From: Plasmodiophora brassicae
Lineage: Eukaryota; Endomyxa; Phytomyxea; Plasmodiophorida; Plasmodiophoridae
Assembly (NCBI GenBank): GCA_039704465.1
Contig: JASFAU010000006.1
Coordinates: forward strand, 806,001-870,000
Length of the DNA: 64,000 nt
Direction of reading: 5' to 3'
This document shows positions 30,807 through 42,121 of this stretch, one piece after another (position 1 is the stretch's first letter; every line of letters starts with the position of its first letter). Both the position numbers and the translations under genes were made by a program. The notes beneath the pieces were generated by a model. The model was not told the DNA's origin, searched no databases, and saw only the letters and a program-made list of their open reading frames with translations.

Positions 30807-32147
30807 GACGTCCATCAGGTCAGACAACGCTCTGGTACAGATTCGTCTTTCGCTTACGCTCCCGATTAGCACTGCCGTTGTTGGTGCCTGCGCAGGTACA
30901 TCACTTTTGTTTGCCCCTAAATCGTATCGTGTTCCTCTTGCCGTGTTCTTTGGCGTCCGAGCTCTTGGTACTCTTGTTCACGTCTGTCCTGAAGCCACCT
31001 GGCTGACGCTCGCGTTTGTCAGAGGTGTCAGTCAGGCTGCTGAATAGGCGAGGCCTGCTGCCGCACGTCCCTCACAGCGACGTCCTGTTGATGGCGCTGG
31101 CATCAGGGCAAGTCCTATACGCGTACGTGTTCGACCCCAGCCTGCTTGACAAGGGCTATCTTGGCTTCCTGAACTATCAAGGTGAATGTGTGTTCGCTGT
31201 TTACCTGTATTCTAATTATTCTGGTACAGGCGGAAAGGCCCGTGTGGTGGTTGACTCGTATTCCAACTGCATGATGGGAAAAGAGATCCCCGGTGGGCAA
31301 CTGGCGAAACTGAACATTCATCGTCAGCGAATCGGTCTCGCACCAGTCTCTCCCGGGCATGACGGTTGCGAGATTCTGCACCCAGGCACGTCGTCGTGCT
31401 TCGGAGCGACTGTGTACGTCGCGTGCACACTGTTCCGTCTGTGGGAGCGCAGCTCACCCATCTACCGGGCAGTTCGTTCTTCTTAGAATCCATGAGGCGA
31501 GCCCTTCCGGTGTACGTCCCGGTCTACTTTCTACCTCTCCTGATGTTCAAGACCAGACGAATTCTCAGTCAACCGTGGCAGCAGTCGTGGCACACTGTGC
31601 TAGGGATACTTCGCTCCTCGTCTTTCCTTGCCTCGTACTGTTCGGTTGCCTGGCTGGTTTCCTGCTGGGCACGGTAATGGCCGGCCCCCTGCAGTAGCAG
31701 TTTAACACTTTAACCGTCGGTCCCTGTAGGACGATTGGGCTCAAGAGCCCCATTTCCGGATACCTTTCTGGGCTGGCTGCTGGATCAACTGTTGCAATTG
31801 AAAAGGGACCTCGCCGCATTGAGCTTGCGCTGGATGTCCTCTCGCGAGCACTGTACACATTTGGACATGTGAGGGTGCCTGGAGCGTTTTCATGCACGAG
31901 CACGACCTAATGTTACGCATTGCTGTCGTAGTACATTGAGCGAGCTTGCACAGCACGCCAGGTCCGCGTTCACGTTCCGCATCTGGAGGTTGCCTCGTTC
32001 ATGATTACGTGCGCCATCATATGTCACAGCTTTGTCTGGGACCCGTCGTCGCTTCGCTCCGGGTACTACAACCTGTTGAAGTGGATGATTGGGTCAGGGA
32101 CCGCGTATATCGAGCGCGACGAACAACCCTGCAAACGCAATGACTGA
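30807..32147 (+). CDS. TMEM135-like multi-pass membrane protein (N-terminally short)
   Basis: Relative of TMEM135, a peroxisomal/mitochondrial membrane protein with Tim17-like halves. Exons from ATG 30807: VVGACAGTSLLFAPKSYR, LAVFFGVRAL|EVSVRLLNRRGLLPHV, PHSDVLLMALASGQVLYAYV, FDPSLLDKGYLGFLNYQ. The second half follows: CEILHPGTSSCFGATVYVAC, RRALPVYVPVYFLPLLMFK, HTVLGILRSSSFLASYCSVA, ISGYLSGLAAGSTVAIEKGP, RIELALDVLSRALYTF, and an end at SLRSGYYNLLKWMIGSG. The CILHP-type Cys/His motif of the second half is present. The matching first-half block (CxHP and the first helices) is not found upstream on this strand, so the protein is N-terminally shorter than animal TMEM135 or its first exons are missed. 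Confidence 0.8.
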
Positions 32148-32235
32148 AACCCGACAACGACGCTGCTGCTTGTTTGCGTGCGTCCAGAACGTCGTGTCAC
32201 CAATATTATGGCGGGGGTTGTTATTATACGCCGGA

Positions 32236-33270
32236 TCAGCCTGTCGTGTTCTTCATGAACTTTCGCTTGGCTGGTGCTTCGGATGGAGAGACCGCGGCGA
32301 TGTTCTTCTTGAACGGGGACGATACAATGCCTTGGCTCCCGCTTAGGCCGAGGAACGACGTCAACGTGGAGAACGTCGTCCCCGTTCCCATGGTCGACTT
32401 CGTCCCCATCGTGGTGGTCGTCGCCGTTGTCGTTGTCGTGGTGCGCGTGTTCAGCGTCGTATTATGATCGGCGCGCGTCGCTGGGTCGCGAATGTTCATG
32501 CTGTTAATGGCGAGCGACGCCGGCTGCATTTGCATCTGCGGCCGGGCTCTCCTCATCTCGTCCAGCAGCCATTTCCAGCGGAGAATTAGGACGACGAGGA
32601 CGGCCAGGATCGTGAAGACGAGCGTGAACCCGATCACGTATATGACGGTCGGTGAGATCTGGGGCGTCTCCGACGCCGCCGCCTCGGGTGACGGACAGGG
32701 GGACTGCCCGTCGACAAGTGTCCCATCCCTGCACACGTTGACAGACGATGGCACCGGTACGACAGTTTGACCCGGGGCCACACCGGCGTTCTGCAGGATG
32801 CCGTTCTTCAGTCGTATCTGCGCTTGCAGGGTCTCTGTGAACTGCCGGAAGGGGGGCACGCCCGTCAGAGCGACCACACGCGCGCTACCAGGTGACGCAC
32901 AGCAAACCTTAGCGACGTCGGTGGCGTTGCCCGTTGCAGTTGGCAGCAGATCGAAGAACACAATGGCCGAATCCGGCGGGTCCCACAGGTACGTGGCGCA
33001 GACGAGCCGGTCTGGCCGTACTCGACACGCCTTGGCAATGTCGATCGTGCAGCTGACTGCCCACCCGTTCCTCTGCTCGACGTTTAACGCGCCGAGGACA
33101 TCGGTTGTGTACCGAACCGCATAAGTCGTCGACTGATACGATAGGCCGGGGATCAAGGGGACGGCTCCAGACAGCGCGTACGTCGTCGACCGCGTCGTCA
33201 GTTTGTACGTGGCGGCGCCGGATAGACGTGCTATGCCCAATACCGCCAATAGAAACAGGACGTCATACAT
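32236..33270 (-). CDS. Single-pass type I membrane protein with Thr-rich cytosolic tail
   Basis: Single exon, about 344 residues. ATG 33270 places a signal peptide at the N-terminus (MYDVLFLLAVLGIARLSGAA). The ectodomain of about 190 residues has six or more Cys (VSCTIDIAKACRVR, AKVCCASPGS, VNVCRDGT) and no family I know. One TM helix follows (VIYVIGFTLVFTILAVLVVL), then basic anchor residues and a low-complexity cytosolic region with a Thr run (NTRTTTTTTATTTTMGTK) and a basic end (APAKRKFMKNTTG). The shape suggests a surface receptor or adhesion protein, but this is inference only. Confidence 0.7.
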   Translation of the reverse strand: MYDVLFLLAVLGIARLSGAATYKLTTRSTTYALSGAVPLIPGLSYQSTTYAVRYTTDVLGALNVEQRNGWAVSCTIDIAKACRVRPDRLVCATYLWDPPDSAIVFFDLLPTATGNATDVAKVCCASPGSARVVALTGVPPFRQFTETLQAQIRLKNGILQNAGVAPGQTVVPVPSSVNVCRDGTLVDGQSPCPSPEAAASETPQISPTVIYVIGFTLVFTILAVLVVLILRWKWLLDEMRRARPQMQMQPASLAINSMNIRDPATRADHNTTLNTRTTTTTTATTTTMGTKSTMGTGTTFSTLTSFLGLSGSQGIVSSPFKKNIAAVSPSEAPAKRKFMKNTTG

Positions 33271-33502
33271 TCGTGCGCCGACGAAATGGCAACTGGCTGG
33301 CAGCATGCGCGTGCCCATTCTTCTGGGATCTCCCAGGATGGATATTTCGACAACTGGTGGGCGCGCCTGGGTCGAGTCATCCGGTCGAGCCACACTATGT
33401 AGGCAGGTAGGACGAACGTTGTATATTGGGGCTGCGCCTTATGGATTTGTAGAGATAGTACCGACCGACTGGGAAATGCACAACGACAGGTATGGACAGT
33501 GG

Positions 33503-36500
33503 TTACATGCTGGATAGGATATCGTCGAGGTTGAAGCTGGACACGGTACGCGCAGTCGCTGACGACGTCGGAGCGGCAGGGTCCTTCCTTGGTATACGTG
33601 CCGGTACCGGCGCTGAAGGCGCCGCACGACCATGATCCCGGCTCTCGCTCGGAGCGACGACCCGCTTCTGTCGTCGTTCGTTAGCGCTCGCAGGGCGTTT
33701 GCGCTTCTGCCGGGCGGCAACAGGTGCCGACCTAAAGAAGCCATCCAGGTCCTGCACGATGTTTTCAGCGAACGACTAATTCATACAGACGCGTATGTCA
33801 ACCTTGGGGTCAACTCGGAAGACGGCGGACCGTCTGTAGGCGTCGTCGACGAGATTCCTCCAGACGTGGTTCGACGCTGCCAGCGTTGCAGCGCAGCCGA
33901 CAATGAGGCAGCTCTGCTTCGCCCGCGTTAGGGCAACGTTTAGTCGACGCGGGTCGGCCACAAACCCTAAGCAGGGCAGCAATTAGACCCGTCGCGGCTA
34001 ACGGTGGCGTCAAACGCACCTAGACCGGCGCTGACGTGATCGTCGGCGTTCGAGGCACGAACGGCCGAGAACACAATAACGTCGCGCTCCTGGCCTTGGA
34101 AACTATCAATGGTGCGGACATCGGGTCGCTGCTGGTTCAACTTATCGGCCTGCTGGCACACCTCACGAACCTGCGCCTGGTATGGCGTTATGACTCCAAT
34201 CGACGGTTGTGCACGGCCCCGCAAGATCTTGTTGACATGAGCTAGAAGCTTGACTATGAAGACGGCCTCCGTCCTGTTGGCTCTAGATTGCCCAACCTGA
34301 ATCGTTCCACGTTAAGAACGTGGACGGCATCACGACTACTAGTGAACAACCCGACCTGGATGTCATTGCCGGCAATGTCGTAGAAGGCATACGGGACGAC
34401 GAACGGGTCGCCGTGGAACGCAGCAGGCGGCCTGTCAATGGCAGTGACGAGGCGACCTCCATAAAACTGTTCCGAGGGGAAAGAGCAAATCCTGTGCGAT
34501 ACGATCTGAGAACATTGACGAGCTGGGACAGCAACGAGGTGGACAGTACTGCGGATGCATGCGATACTGCTGGACGAGCATAACGGGGGGATACACAGGT
34601 TCAAGCCGTTCGAACAGAGACCGACTCAAGCCCTTCGCGTCTGCCGCCTGAGATATAACTAGAACGCAGGAATCAGTACACGAATACAGTTGCCGGCTTG
34701 TGAATACTGGACCCGTTGGAGGCAGCTGCTTGGGGTCACCAACGAGGATCAGCTTGCGGCACGAGAATTGAAGGGGGACGAGCGAATCAGGTTCAACGGC
34801 CTGGCCGGCCTCATCGACAATCACGGTGTGGAATCCATGCGCGACGTTGGATAGCAGAGGGCTCCCACTTCCAGACAGCGTGCACACAACAATGTTCGCT
34901 TTCGAAAGAAGCTCTTGGCGCAGCACTTTGACGGACGACTCGGGCCGGTTCACCGTCTCCGAGTTCTTCGACTGGACTTCCTGCTTTCCGGATCGCACCC
35001 GGGTGGCCGCAACGGTGCCAACCAGCTTCTCCAGAGAAACCGAGTACGCCGACGAGGTTTTGTCACCTTGATTCCCTGGAGGAGGCCACACACGGTCAGC
35101 AGAGCCGTGATCTGGTGCGACGGTTTCACGCTATTACCCAGACGGATCAAGGGGAAAGGATTGCCGCTGGGGAAGCCTTGAATGTTGGCCGAGATGAGGC
35201 GGCAAGCTGTCACGTTCGTTAGGCGCTCAAGGTTTCACAGTATGGCCACAGGTACAAACTGAGTTCATCTGCTGCCGCATTCGATGGCGCACAGAGGAGG
35301 ATATGCGGCAGGTCCTTCTTTGACGACGCCTTCCGCCAGCCAGTGCGCTTTGCTCGATCACCAGCTGCGTCATCGTCGGGCGCCGAGCACAGCCCAAGGA
35401 TCGCTTGGATGAGGGCGACGATCACTGTGGTCTTGCCTGTGCCGGGAGGGCCTTGCAGCAGAACTATCGGACTTGTCGTTGTCAAACAATGCTCGATCGC
35501 TTCTTGCTGAACCTTGTTCAACGAAGGCGGTACGGCGAAACCGGACGTCGCAGACGCCAGTGGAACCCCAGCGGGAGGTTGACTATTCGCGGCTACCACC
35601 AACGACGAAGACAGCCGAAACCGTCCGACAGTTTCCAGGGCTCGAGCTTGGCGAAGAGAGGTGGTCATAGACGCGATACGAATACAAGAGTACTTTCGTG
35701 GCTTCGATGTCGATGACGCCGAGGTGGGCTCCGTCAGGTCGGGTGGCGCCCGCGAGACACGAAACGAAATGCGATTTGAGGAGCGCCCTTCGACGTAGGC
35801 GAACTGAACGAACGACCAATCGTCGGGCGTTGACGACGCTGCACGGTCCTCAGGCCAAACTATTGCGATATCGGATTCGGCGAAGTCGCTCATTCTCTTG
35901 TCAGAGGCGTTGACGAACGAGAACAGGACGGCAACCCCCGGCAGCAACGCCTGGGACGCCTTGTCGATTGCCTGCGGGCACAGGACGATGGGACCGTCCT
36001 GCTTACTGGCAAGGATGAAATCCGACGAAATCGACGCCCGGCATTCTTCGACAATCAGCGCCCCGAAGTGTTCCCGGTAGTCCCAGATCGCCTCGAACGA
36101 CGTAGGAACCTTCGCCTTTCGACGCTCCTTCGTCACCGGCGGTGGTTGGCGAACCAACAGGTCGACAGGATGCGTTGCCAGAACGAGTTCGATCAAGTGC
36201 CTCGGCGATTCCAGGGATAACGGCGGGCGGGGCGGCGATGGTACTGCCACGACCGCTGCGCTTGACGACGAGCTCTTCTTTACAATCCGTTTCCGAGCCT
36301 GAGCCGCCTGCTCCGCCAAGGACGCCTGCACCATCCGTAGTTTCGAATCGCTGATGCTTAACGCCGGCACGTCTTTGTTGCCCTTGACCTGGACGGCATC
36401 GTCTCGCATCCACTGGAACGCCTCTCGAAAGGCACCCGGGTTTCTCTGGTGATGGCCGCCGCCAGCGCTGACAGTGGACGATCGACTGCGGCCGTTCGTG

Positions 36501-39152
36501 GCCTCTGCTTCAAGCCACGCCCTGTCCAGGAGGGTCGAGTCCATCGATGGCTTCCTACGAACGATCACCGGTGGTGGCGGTGCACTCGGCAGAGCCATCG
36601 GCTTGGCCATGGAAGGCTCTCCGACAGGGGCGGATGTCGTTGGGAGACTGGAAGCCGTCCACGACGGCGCGAGATCGGGAAGGATATGAACGAGGAAATT
36701 CTTCTGGGACTGTTCAGTGGCGCCCTCCTTGTAATACCATCTGACATCGGACTGGTGCGACGACAGACCTTTCGTCATTGTCTCGCGCGCCTCGCTCGAC
36801 AACCGCATGAGCGCTCGCAGGAACCGGAACCATCGTCGGCGAACACCAGTTGGTAACCGGTCCCGCATAGCCAGCCAACGAAGGACGCTGGCGGCGACAG
36901 GTGCAACGCCATCTGGCGGAATCAAGCCAGACTTGTACAGGTCAAGCATCGTGACGGCAATATCGAACACAGCAGAGAACGCGCTGTCGAAGTTGTCAAC
37001 GTCAGATAAGTCGGGACCAGTGTCCAGCAATCGACGAACGAGTGACCAGAACCTCGATACATTGTCCTTCGTGAGGAGCTTTCCAAGGATAACCTCGTTG
37101 CTGTCATTCTCAATCGAGCAGGACATCAGCTTGTCCATCCAGAACAGCATGCGGCGCACGTCGAGAAGGTATGGTCCTCGGGCGCCGATCAGCAGGTCCA
37201 ACGCGGCGTGTACATTGTCAGACGAGCACAGAGTTGCACATAGGTTGACGGCTTCACCCATGACGGCGGCATGACTCTTCAGTAGAACGGCCAGGCACTC
37301 TGGAACAGGCGACTCTGTGGCGGCGCCCATGGCAGCAATTCGAATGATGTTGCTTAACGCTGACGACGACTCGTGGAAGAACAGATGGCACGCCAGCACG
37401 TCCCCAATGGCTGATGGAAAGTCCCGGGTGACTGCACTAATGCAATCTGGGAACGTCGCCACCTGCCCAAGGTACGCCTGTGCCATTCGCGACATGACAT
37501 CGATGGATGCCTGGGACTCGGGTGCGGAGACCTGCAATTGTAGCGCGAACGAAGGCATGGCTAGGCACTGGCGAACCGCACGAAGAAGCGCCGCATGAAC
37601 CAGAGGTGGAAACAGATCCGCAGGGACGTCCGACAGCGCGATCCAGACCACAGGCGTTCCAGGTAACGTCGCCGCCGATGCTCTCCCACTGAATCCGGCA
37701 CTAGTGGCCACACCGTTGACGTCAATGGCCCTGGCCAAGACCATACTGGCATTGCTGCGCACAACGTCGTCCTGTTGCCCGATACCGTCCCTGGTGACAA
37801 GGGCGGCAACGTGAGAGATCCATCGCGACGCGACCTTCAGGGCCGGCCCGGGTGAGCCAGATCCTCGTGAATCGAACAGGAATGAGAGCAATTCAAGTAG
37901 TGAGGACCGTGCAGCATCTTGGAGCCGTCTCTGTTCGGTAGATTCGATGTGATGGACAAGGAAATGCAATGCTGAGACGGCGCGTGTTTCAACCAGGGTC
38001 GGCGGCATCGCGACAATGCAACTGGGGATCACAGAAACCGCCGACACCGACAGGTACAACGTGGACGACGAACGCCCAAACTCAACGGCATGTCGCAGAG
38101 CGTCGTCGACGACAGCAGGAGGGACCGTGGTGCTCGCCCAGAAACAATCGGGCACGTTCGACAGCACCGACCTCAGGCACGACATGATTGGGACGAAGAC
38201 TTCTTCACCGGCGCAATCCTCTCGCCTTGCCAGGAACCCACAACGGTCCGGGTCAGATGTGTCAATCAGGCCCGATTGCTCTACGAAGTTAGGCATAAGG
38301 GAAGGCGCTGAATCAAGATACGCGGGCCACCCGTCGTCAGGCATAACTGAGAGCAGTACGGAGAGGCCACTCCACAATGCAGTGGCAGAGCCACGTTCGG
38401 ATACAGGCAGGTGGCGAGTCGGCGGCAATCGCCTCGCGAGCAGTAGACACTCTCGAAGCGCGACGACCAGCGCAGGGACGTGTACGACACGCGACCTGAC
38501 AAGGCTCTGCGCCAGCGTGCGAATCACAGCGAAAGGGCTCACGCAGAGCACGAACGATCCAGGCAGGAGGCTGCCGTCAGAGTCGTCTGAGATAACAGCG
38601 TCCATGCTGCCGGCTTCCCTGAGGCGTTCGAGCAGTAACTGGACGACCGCGTCGTATAGGCCGGCGTCTCGAAGCAACTGAACGCGTCGCAGGGCCTCGA
38701 AGACGACCGCCTCCCGGGGAGCGCGAGATAATCGCAACACATCTGCAGCGAGCATGTGCTTCTCGAGTAGATCAATGGAATCCTGTTCGTATCGTTGGGA
38801 TAGTCCGACCAGAAACGCGTTCGCGTGCGAACACCACGCCGATACGCAGGCCAGGCACGTTGATCGTGCCAGCTGCGTCTGGAACGCTTCCCAGGGTTCG
38901 GATCCAGGGAACTCAAGCAGGCCGGCCCTGGCAAACAGCAGCGATTAGTGCCGGATTGATAGCGATTCAACGAAAATGGCCGTACAGAAATCGGGCCAGG
39001 TGGCCGTGCTGGCACCACCAGTGCTGGACGCCGTCGAAGGCGGCAATAAGGCGCCTGTAGATGCCCCATCGCTCGCCCTGCGAGCTGGTCGGCGACAGCA
39101 GCACGCGTTCGGCCTCGATTTGCAGGTCGCGCAGAACATGGCCTGTTGTCAT
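33503..39152 (-). CDS. SEN1: SEN1/senataxin-type superfamily 1 helicase
   Basis: RNA/DNA helicase family that resolves R-loops and ends non-coding transcription. ATG 39152 (MTTGHVLRDLQIEAERVLLS); exon 1 joins (HF|RAGLLEFPGSEPWEAF) to an exceptionally long second exon (to 35219, over 1170 codons) with the helical SEN1 N-terminal domain. Helicase motifs: I, QGPPGTGKTTVIVALIQA; Ia, LLCAPSNAAADELSLYL; II, TVIVDEAGQAVEP; III, LILVGDPKQLPPT; IV, VQQYRMHPQY; V, RTIDSFQGQERDVIVFSAVR; VI, RRLNVALTRAKQSCLIVG. Motif II has Gly where SEN1 usually has Ser/Ala (DEAG). The last third is cut by several short introns, while the first two thirds are not. The C-terminus has nuclear-signal-like basic runs (ARQKRKRPAS). 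Confidence 0.92.
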
Positions 39153-39394
39153 CGACCCCACATCGGTAATATCTGTCTGCAGCGCAGATCCGCGACACCC
39201 GGAATCGCCCCAGGTCGACCTGTCCGAACAAGATGGGGTCAAATTCGCCGACCGGGCCTCAGACTGTACCTGAAGCGGAGATGGCAACAGGGAGCAGGCC
39301 ATATCAATTTTCTCGGCGCTCCTGTTATCGTTATCGATAGGTACGCGGATTACTATAACATCATTGGCAACTAGTGGATCCTCGGACAGCCGCA

Positions 39395-39468
39395 GGGGGA
39401 TTGGTGTAGTTGGTCATCACGCGTCGTTAGCAACGACGAGGTCCCGGTTTCGATTACCGGATCCTCCA
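39395..39468 (+). tRNA. tRNA-Ala (anticodon AGC)
   Basis: Full cloverleaf by hand. The acceptor stem GGGGGAT pairs with ATCCTCC at 39461-39467, with discriminator A at 39468. It includes the G3:U70 wobble, the alanine identity element. The D arm is GTGT...ATCAC. The anticodon stem CGTCG/CGACG encloses loop TTAGCAA, giving anticodon AGC for Ala GCU/GCC. The T arm CCGGT/ACCGG has loop TTCGATT. Intronless, 73-74 nt, followed by a T run. Internal A and B boxes (TGGTGTAGTTGG; GGTTTCGATTA) are present, so Pol III transcription is expected. Confidence 0.93.
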
Positions 39469-39474
39469 TTTTTT
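39469..39474 (+). terminator. Pol III terminator of tRNA-Ala
   Basis: Run of six T directly after the discriminator base, as typical for RNA polymerase III termination. Confidence 0.85.
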
Positions 39475-39563
39475 GCTCGCACTTGACTTCGGACAACAGC
39501 CGAGCTGTCAGCACGCAGCTGGGCTTCGGACTTCGGAGATGGACCGCTTGAAAGATCAAATCG

Positions 39564-40026
39564 TCAAGGTGCGAATAATGGAGCCCGAAGCCTGTAGCAC
39601 GCGCCCGCTGTTCTGCGGGAGAAGTAGCGATGGTGGTTCAGGTGGTCGAGGAAGGGAGCAGCAATGGGAGTGGCAGCGTTGCGCCCATCTTCAATGGCGC
39701 GGTTATGTGTCGTTGCCAGCCGAAGTCGCTGCCGGAGGTGTGAGGGTAACGACGTTTGAACGGCCTTTGCCTGCCATTTGGTGTGGTATGCCTTCAGCTG
39801 AACGTCCGTCTTTCTGAAGACGTCCACACCATTTGTCAGGCCCTTGAACATAGGAAAGACTGGCATGCGCAGATCCATTTGTCAAAGCGAGCACAACCCC
39901 GTCGAACAGCGCGCGTTCACGATCAGTGTGCACTGACAGAACTGGAATGGCCTGTTGCAGACGTTGTGCAACGAATTCGGCGCACCCACGCAACGGTTGT
40001 TGTGGTTCCGGACACTTCTCTTCCAT
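39564..40026 (-). pseudogene. Left-arm copy of an unknown gene (start kept, 3' end lost)
   Basis: ATG 40026 opens MEEKCPEPQQPLRGCAEF followed by AQRLQQAIPVLSVHTDRER. The conserved block FRKTDVQLKAYHTKWQAKAV lies one frame further on, so an intron or a frame change separates them, and no phase-matched GT-AG pair was found. After APFLDHLNHHRYFSRR the reading ends at 39564 without the Pro/Ser-rich C-terminus seen in the right copy. It could be a short expressed variant, but a truncated copy is more likely. Family unknown; it looks helical. Confidence 0.45.
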
Positions 40027-40612
40027 TGGTCTCTTGGTCAGGCGACAGGTCCACCGCTGAACACATACTCACTGGCCGGTTGGCGTACACGAAATGGGTT
40101 CTGTTATCCGAATATGCGTCCAGCGGTGGATCAGTAAGGCGTCGGTCGCCTGACCAAGAGATCACTGGAAGAGAAGTGCCCAGAACCACTACCACCGTTA
40201 CGTGGGTGCACCGAATTCGTTGCACAGCGTCTGCAACAGACTATTCCAGTTCTGTCAGTGCACATTGATCTTGAACGCGCGCTTCGACGGGGCTGTGCTC
40301 GCTTTGACAAATAAGTCTGCGCATGCCAGTTTCTAGATCGCCGGTATGTTCAACGGCCTGGCAAATGGTGTGGACGGCTTCAGAAAGACGGACGTTCAGC
40401 TGAAGGCGTACCGCACCAAATGGCAGGCAAAGGCCGTTCAAACGTCGTTACCACAACACGACCGGCAGCGACTTCGGCAGGCAACGACACGTAACCGCGC
40501 CATTGAAGATGGGCGCAGCGCTGCGGCTCCCATTGCTGTTCCCTTCCGACGATCTGAACCAGTATCGCTATGCCGAACAGAAGGCTCGTGCTAGTGACGA
40601 TCGCGCTCCTAC
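39588..40612. repeat. Imperfect inverted repeat (~1 kb palindrome)
   Basis: The left arm (about 39588-40070) and right arm (about 40115-40612) are reverse complements with roughly 80-85% identity and small indels. The centre is a short unpaired segment around 40075-40110. The arms carry the same gene in opposite directions (left on minus, right on plus). For example, KTDVQLKAYHTKWQAKAVQT on the left corresponds to KTDVQLKAYRTKWQAKAVQT on the right. Even the innermost sequence (ctcttggtcaggcgac and tccaccgct) is mirrored. The tRNA-Ala lies 120 bp outside the left arm. Confidence 0.85.
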
Positions 40613-40919
40613 CCTGGTCTCATTAGCCAGGCACTCCACGCTTCCACCGTTGCTTCCCGGTCCCCAAAGGCTTCTCGCGTCACCGATGGGTCGGTCGCCT
40701 ACCTCACCCCTTCGCAGTACCACAGGTGCGATCACGGCTCGTCCGACACCTCCTGCGTCTCCTATTGCTGATCTGGTCGGCGATGGCACCGTCCATGACG
40801 CTATGCGCTCAGGCTTCTCAAAGCAACCAAGAATGCAGATCAGCCCAAGCGGTCGCGAGCGCCTAAGGAATTCTGCGGCCATTGCAAGCAACGATCCTGC
40901 ACGGGAATTTACAACATGA
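40146..40919 (+). pseudogene. Right-arm copy of the same gene (start lost, 3' end kept)
   Basis: Same gene, plus strand. Where the left copy has ATG before GAAGAGAAG the right copy has CTG (near 40174). A 2-bp deletion in gcgc[tg]ttcgac shifts the frame after LSVHIDLERAL. The later block MFNGLANGVDGFRKTDVQL and then DVQLKAYRTKWQAKAV remains readable, as does a Pro/Ser-rich C-terminus (LVSLARHSTLPPLLPG ... RSGFSKQPRMQISPSGRER) ending at 40919, which lies outside the palindrome. Either a downstream start is used or this copy is decaying. Confidence 0.45.
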
Positions 40920-41082
40920 GCTGGTGCACTGGAGAACCAGACGCGTCACAGTGAAGTGCGCCATTTACGTTGAGATCGAAACATATCACATTCACATTCG
41001 TCCCGTCATCGGTGTGGCTGTTCAAACAGCCCACGTTGTTCGCTGAAATATTGGAGTACTGCAGCACGTCTTCATCACCCGG

Positions 41083-41883
41083 CTAGGATACTAAGTTTCG
41101 TTCTGCACTGCAACGCGCCCAAGCATGAGGTGGGAGACCGATTCCGGGTCCCGTCCTGTTGGCCCATGGGGGGCATTCGCAGATGCACGAGGATCGCACT
41201 GCCACTGGAATCCATTCCCATGCATGTCCCTGGCTCGTCAAGCGCGTGGGGCTCAACCAGTTGGGCGTGTTGGGAACATCCGCCCGTACGACAGGTTCGG
41301 GCAATGCATGTCTTACCCATTCATAAATTTGATGGACATCTTGAGTCTGGAACGTGACGAGCACAGAGAGGGTTGCAATATACGATTGCATATTGAAGGT
41401 CGTTTGCTGGGGTAGACCGTGGCCTTCCATCCGTTGGAGACGAGCAAATCGGAGGGATACAAACTGGCCCAGCATCGGCGATGCCCAGTCCTCATCACGC
41501 ACCAGTTACGATACCCGAAGCGGTCTACACCCAACAAGGGGGTTCCTCGTTCTGTTACAGGAAACAACTTACGAGATAAACGGCATCGGTAATCACGACC
41601 TGTGAAAGAGCACGCCGAAGCATCGTACAATGACGTATGTAACGCGGGAACTAGTTGTGTATTCAACAGGCGGCTGTCTGCATTCAGGCGCTGCAACGGA
41701 CCGACAACGACGGGTTCCCGGTTGTGGATGGCCACCCGGCGCCCGTGCAACCCGGAGCACCCGACGTCTGATGGGTACCGCCACCTCCACCGCGACCCTG
41801 ACCGGCACTCTGGCCGCTTGCCGCTCCTCCAGATGTCGTCCCACCACTTCCTTGGCTAGCAGTATTCGTACCTTTGTCGCTCA
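41083..41883 (-). CDS. Hypothetical protein with Gly/Ser-rich N-terminus
   Basis: ATG 41883 opens MSDKGTNTASQGSGGTTSGG, continuing Gly/Ser/Gln-rich (SGQSAGQGRGGGGGTHQ). Further exons in other frames look protein-like: LNADSRLLNTQLVPALHTSL, MLGQFVSLRFARLQRMEGHG, NMQSYIATLSVLVTFQTQDV, and a Trp/Cys-containing end (WIPVAVRSSCICECPPW). Splice sites were not resolved with confidence. I do not recognise a family. It is downstream of the second PH-RGS-FHA gene on the same strand, about 240 bp from its stop. Confidence 0.45.
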
Positions 41884-42121
41884 TGGTTGCTGTCCAATCG
41901 TCCTCTCTCGTGCCTCTGCGTAGATTGGGAATGAATGACCTCCTGCGGCGTTGCACGAGTGCCTGTACGACAGGGGCCCAATTTGAAATCTGGGGCCGTC
42001 CGCAAGTTCCCGGCCGAGAGCCGAAATCCGAACCGATGGACCCATCGTCCAGCCGTCAAGCGTATCGTGGGGCAGTACGCGCTGGACGCTTCGACGCAGG
42101 TGATGGACAAGCTTGCCGTGT

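Noticed and set aside
33740..33760. PCNA-interacting (PIP) box at the SEN1 C-terminus (QDLDGFF)
   Set aside because: Spacing does not match Q-x2-(I/L/M)-x2-F-F; the aliphatic residue is in the wrong place.
39300..41083. Palindrome as a foldback transposon
   Set aside because: The arms encode the same host-like gene rather than a transposase, and no target-site duplication was seen, so an inverted duplication is the simpler reading.
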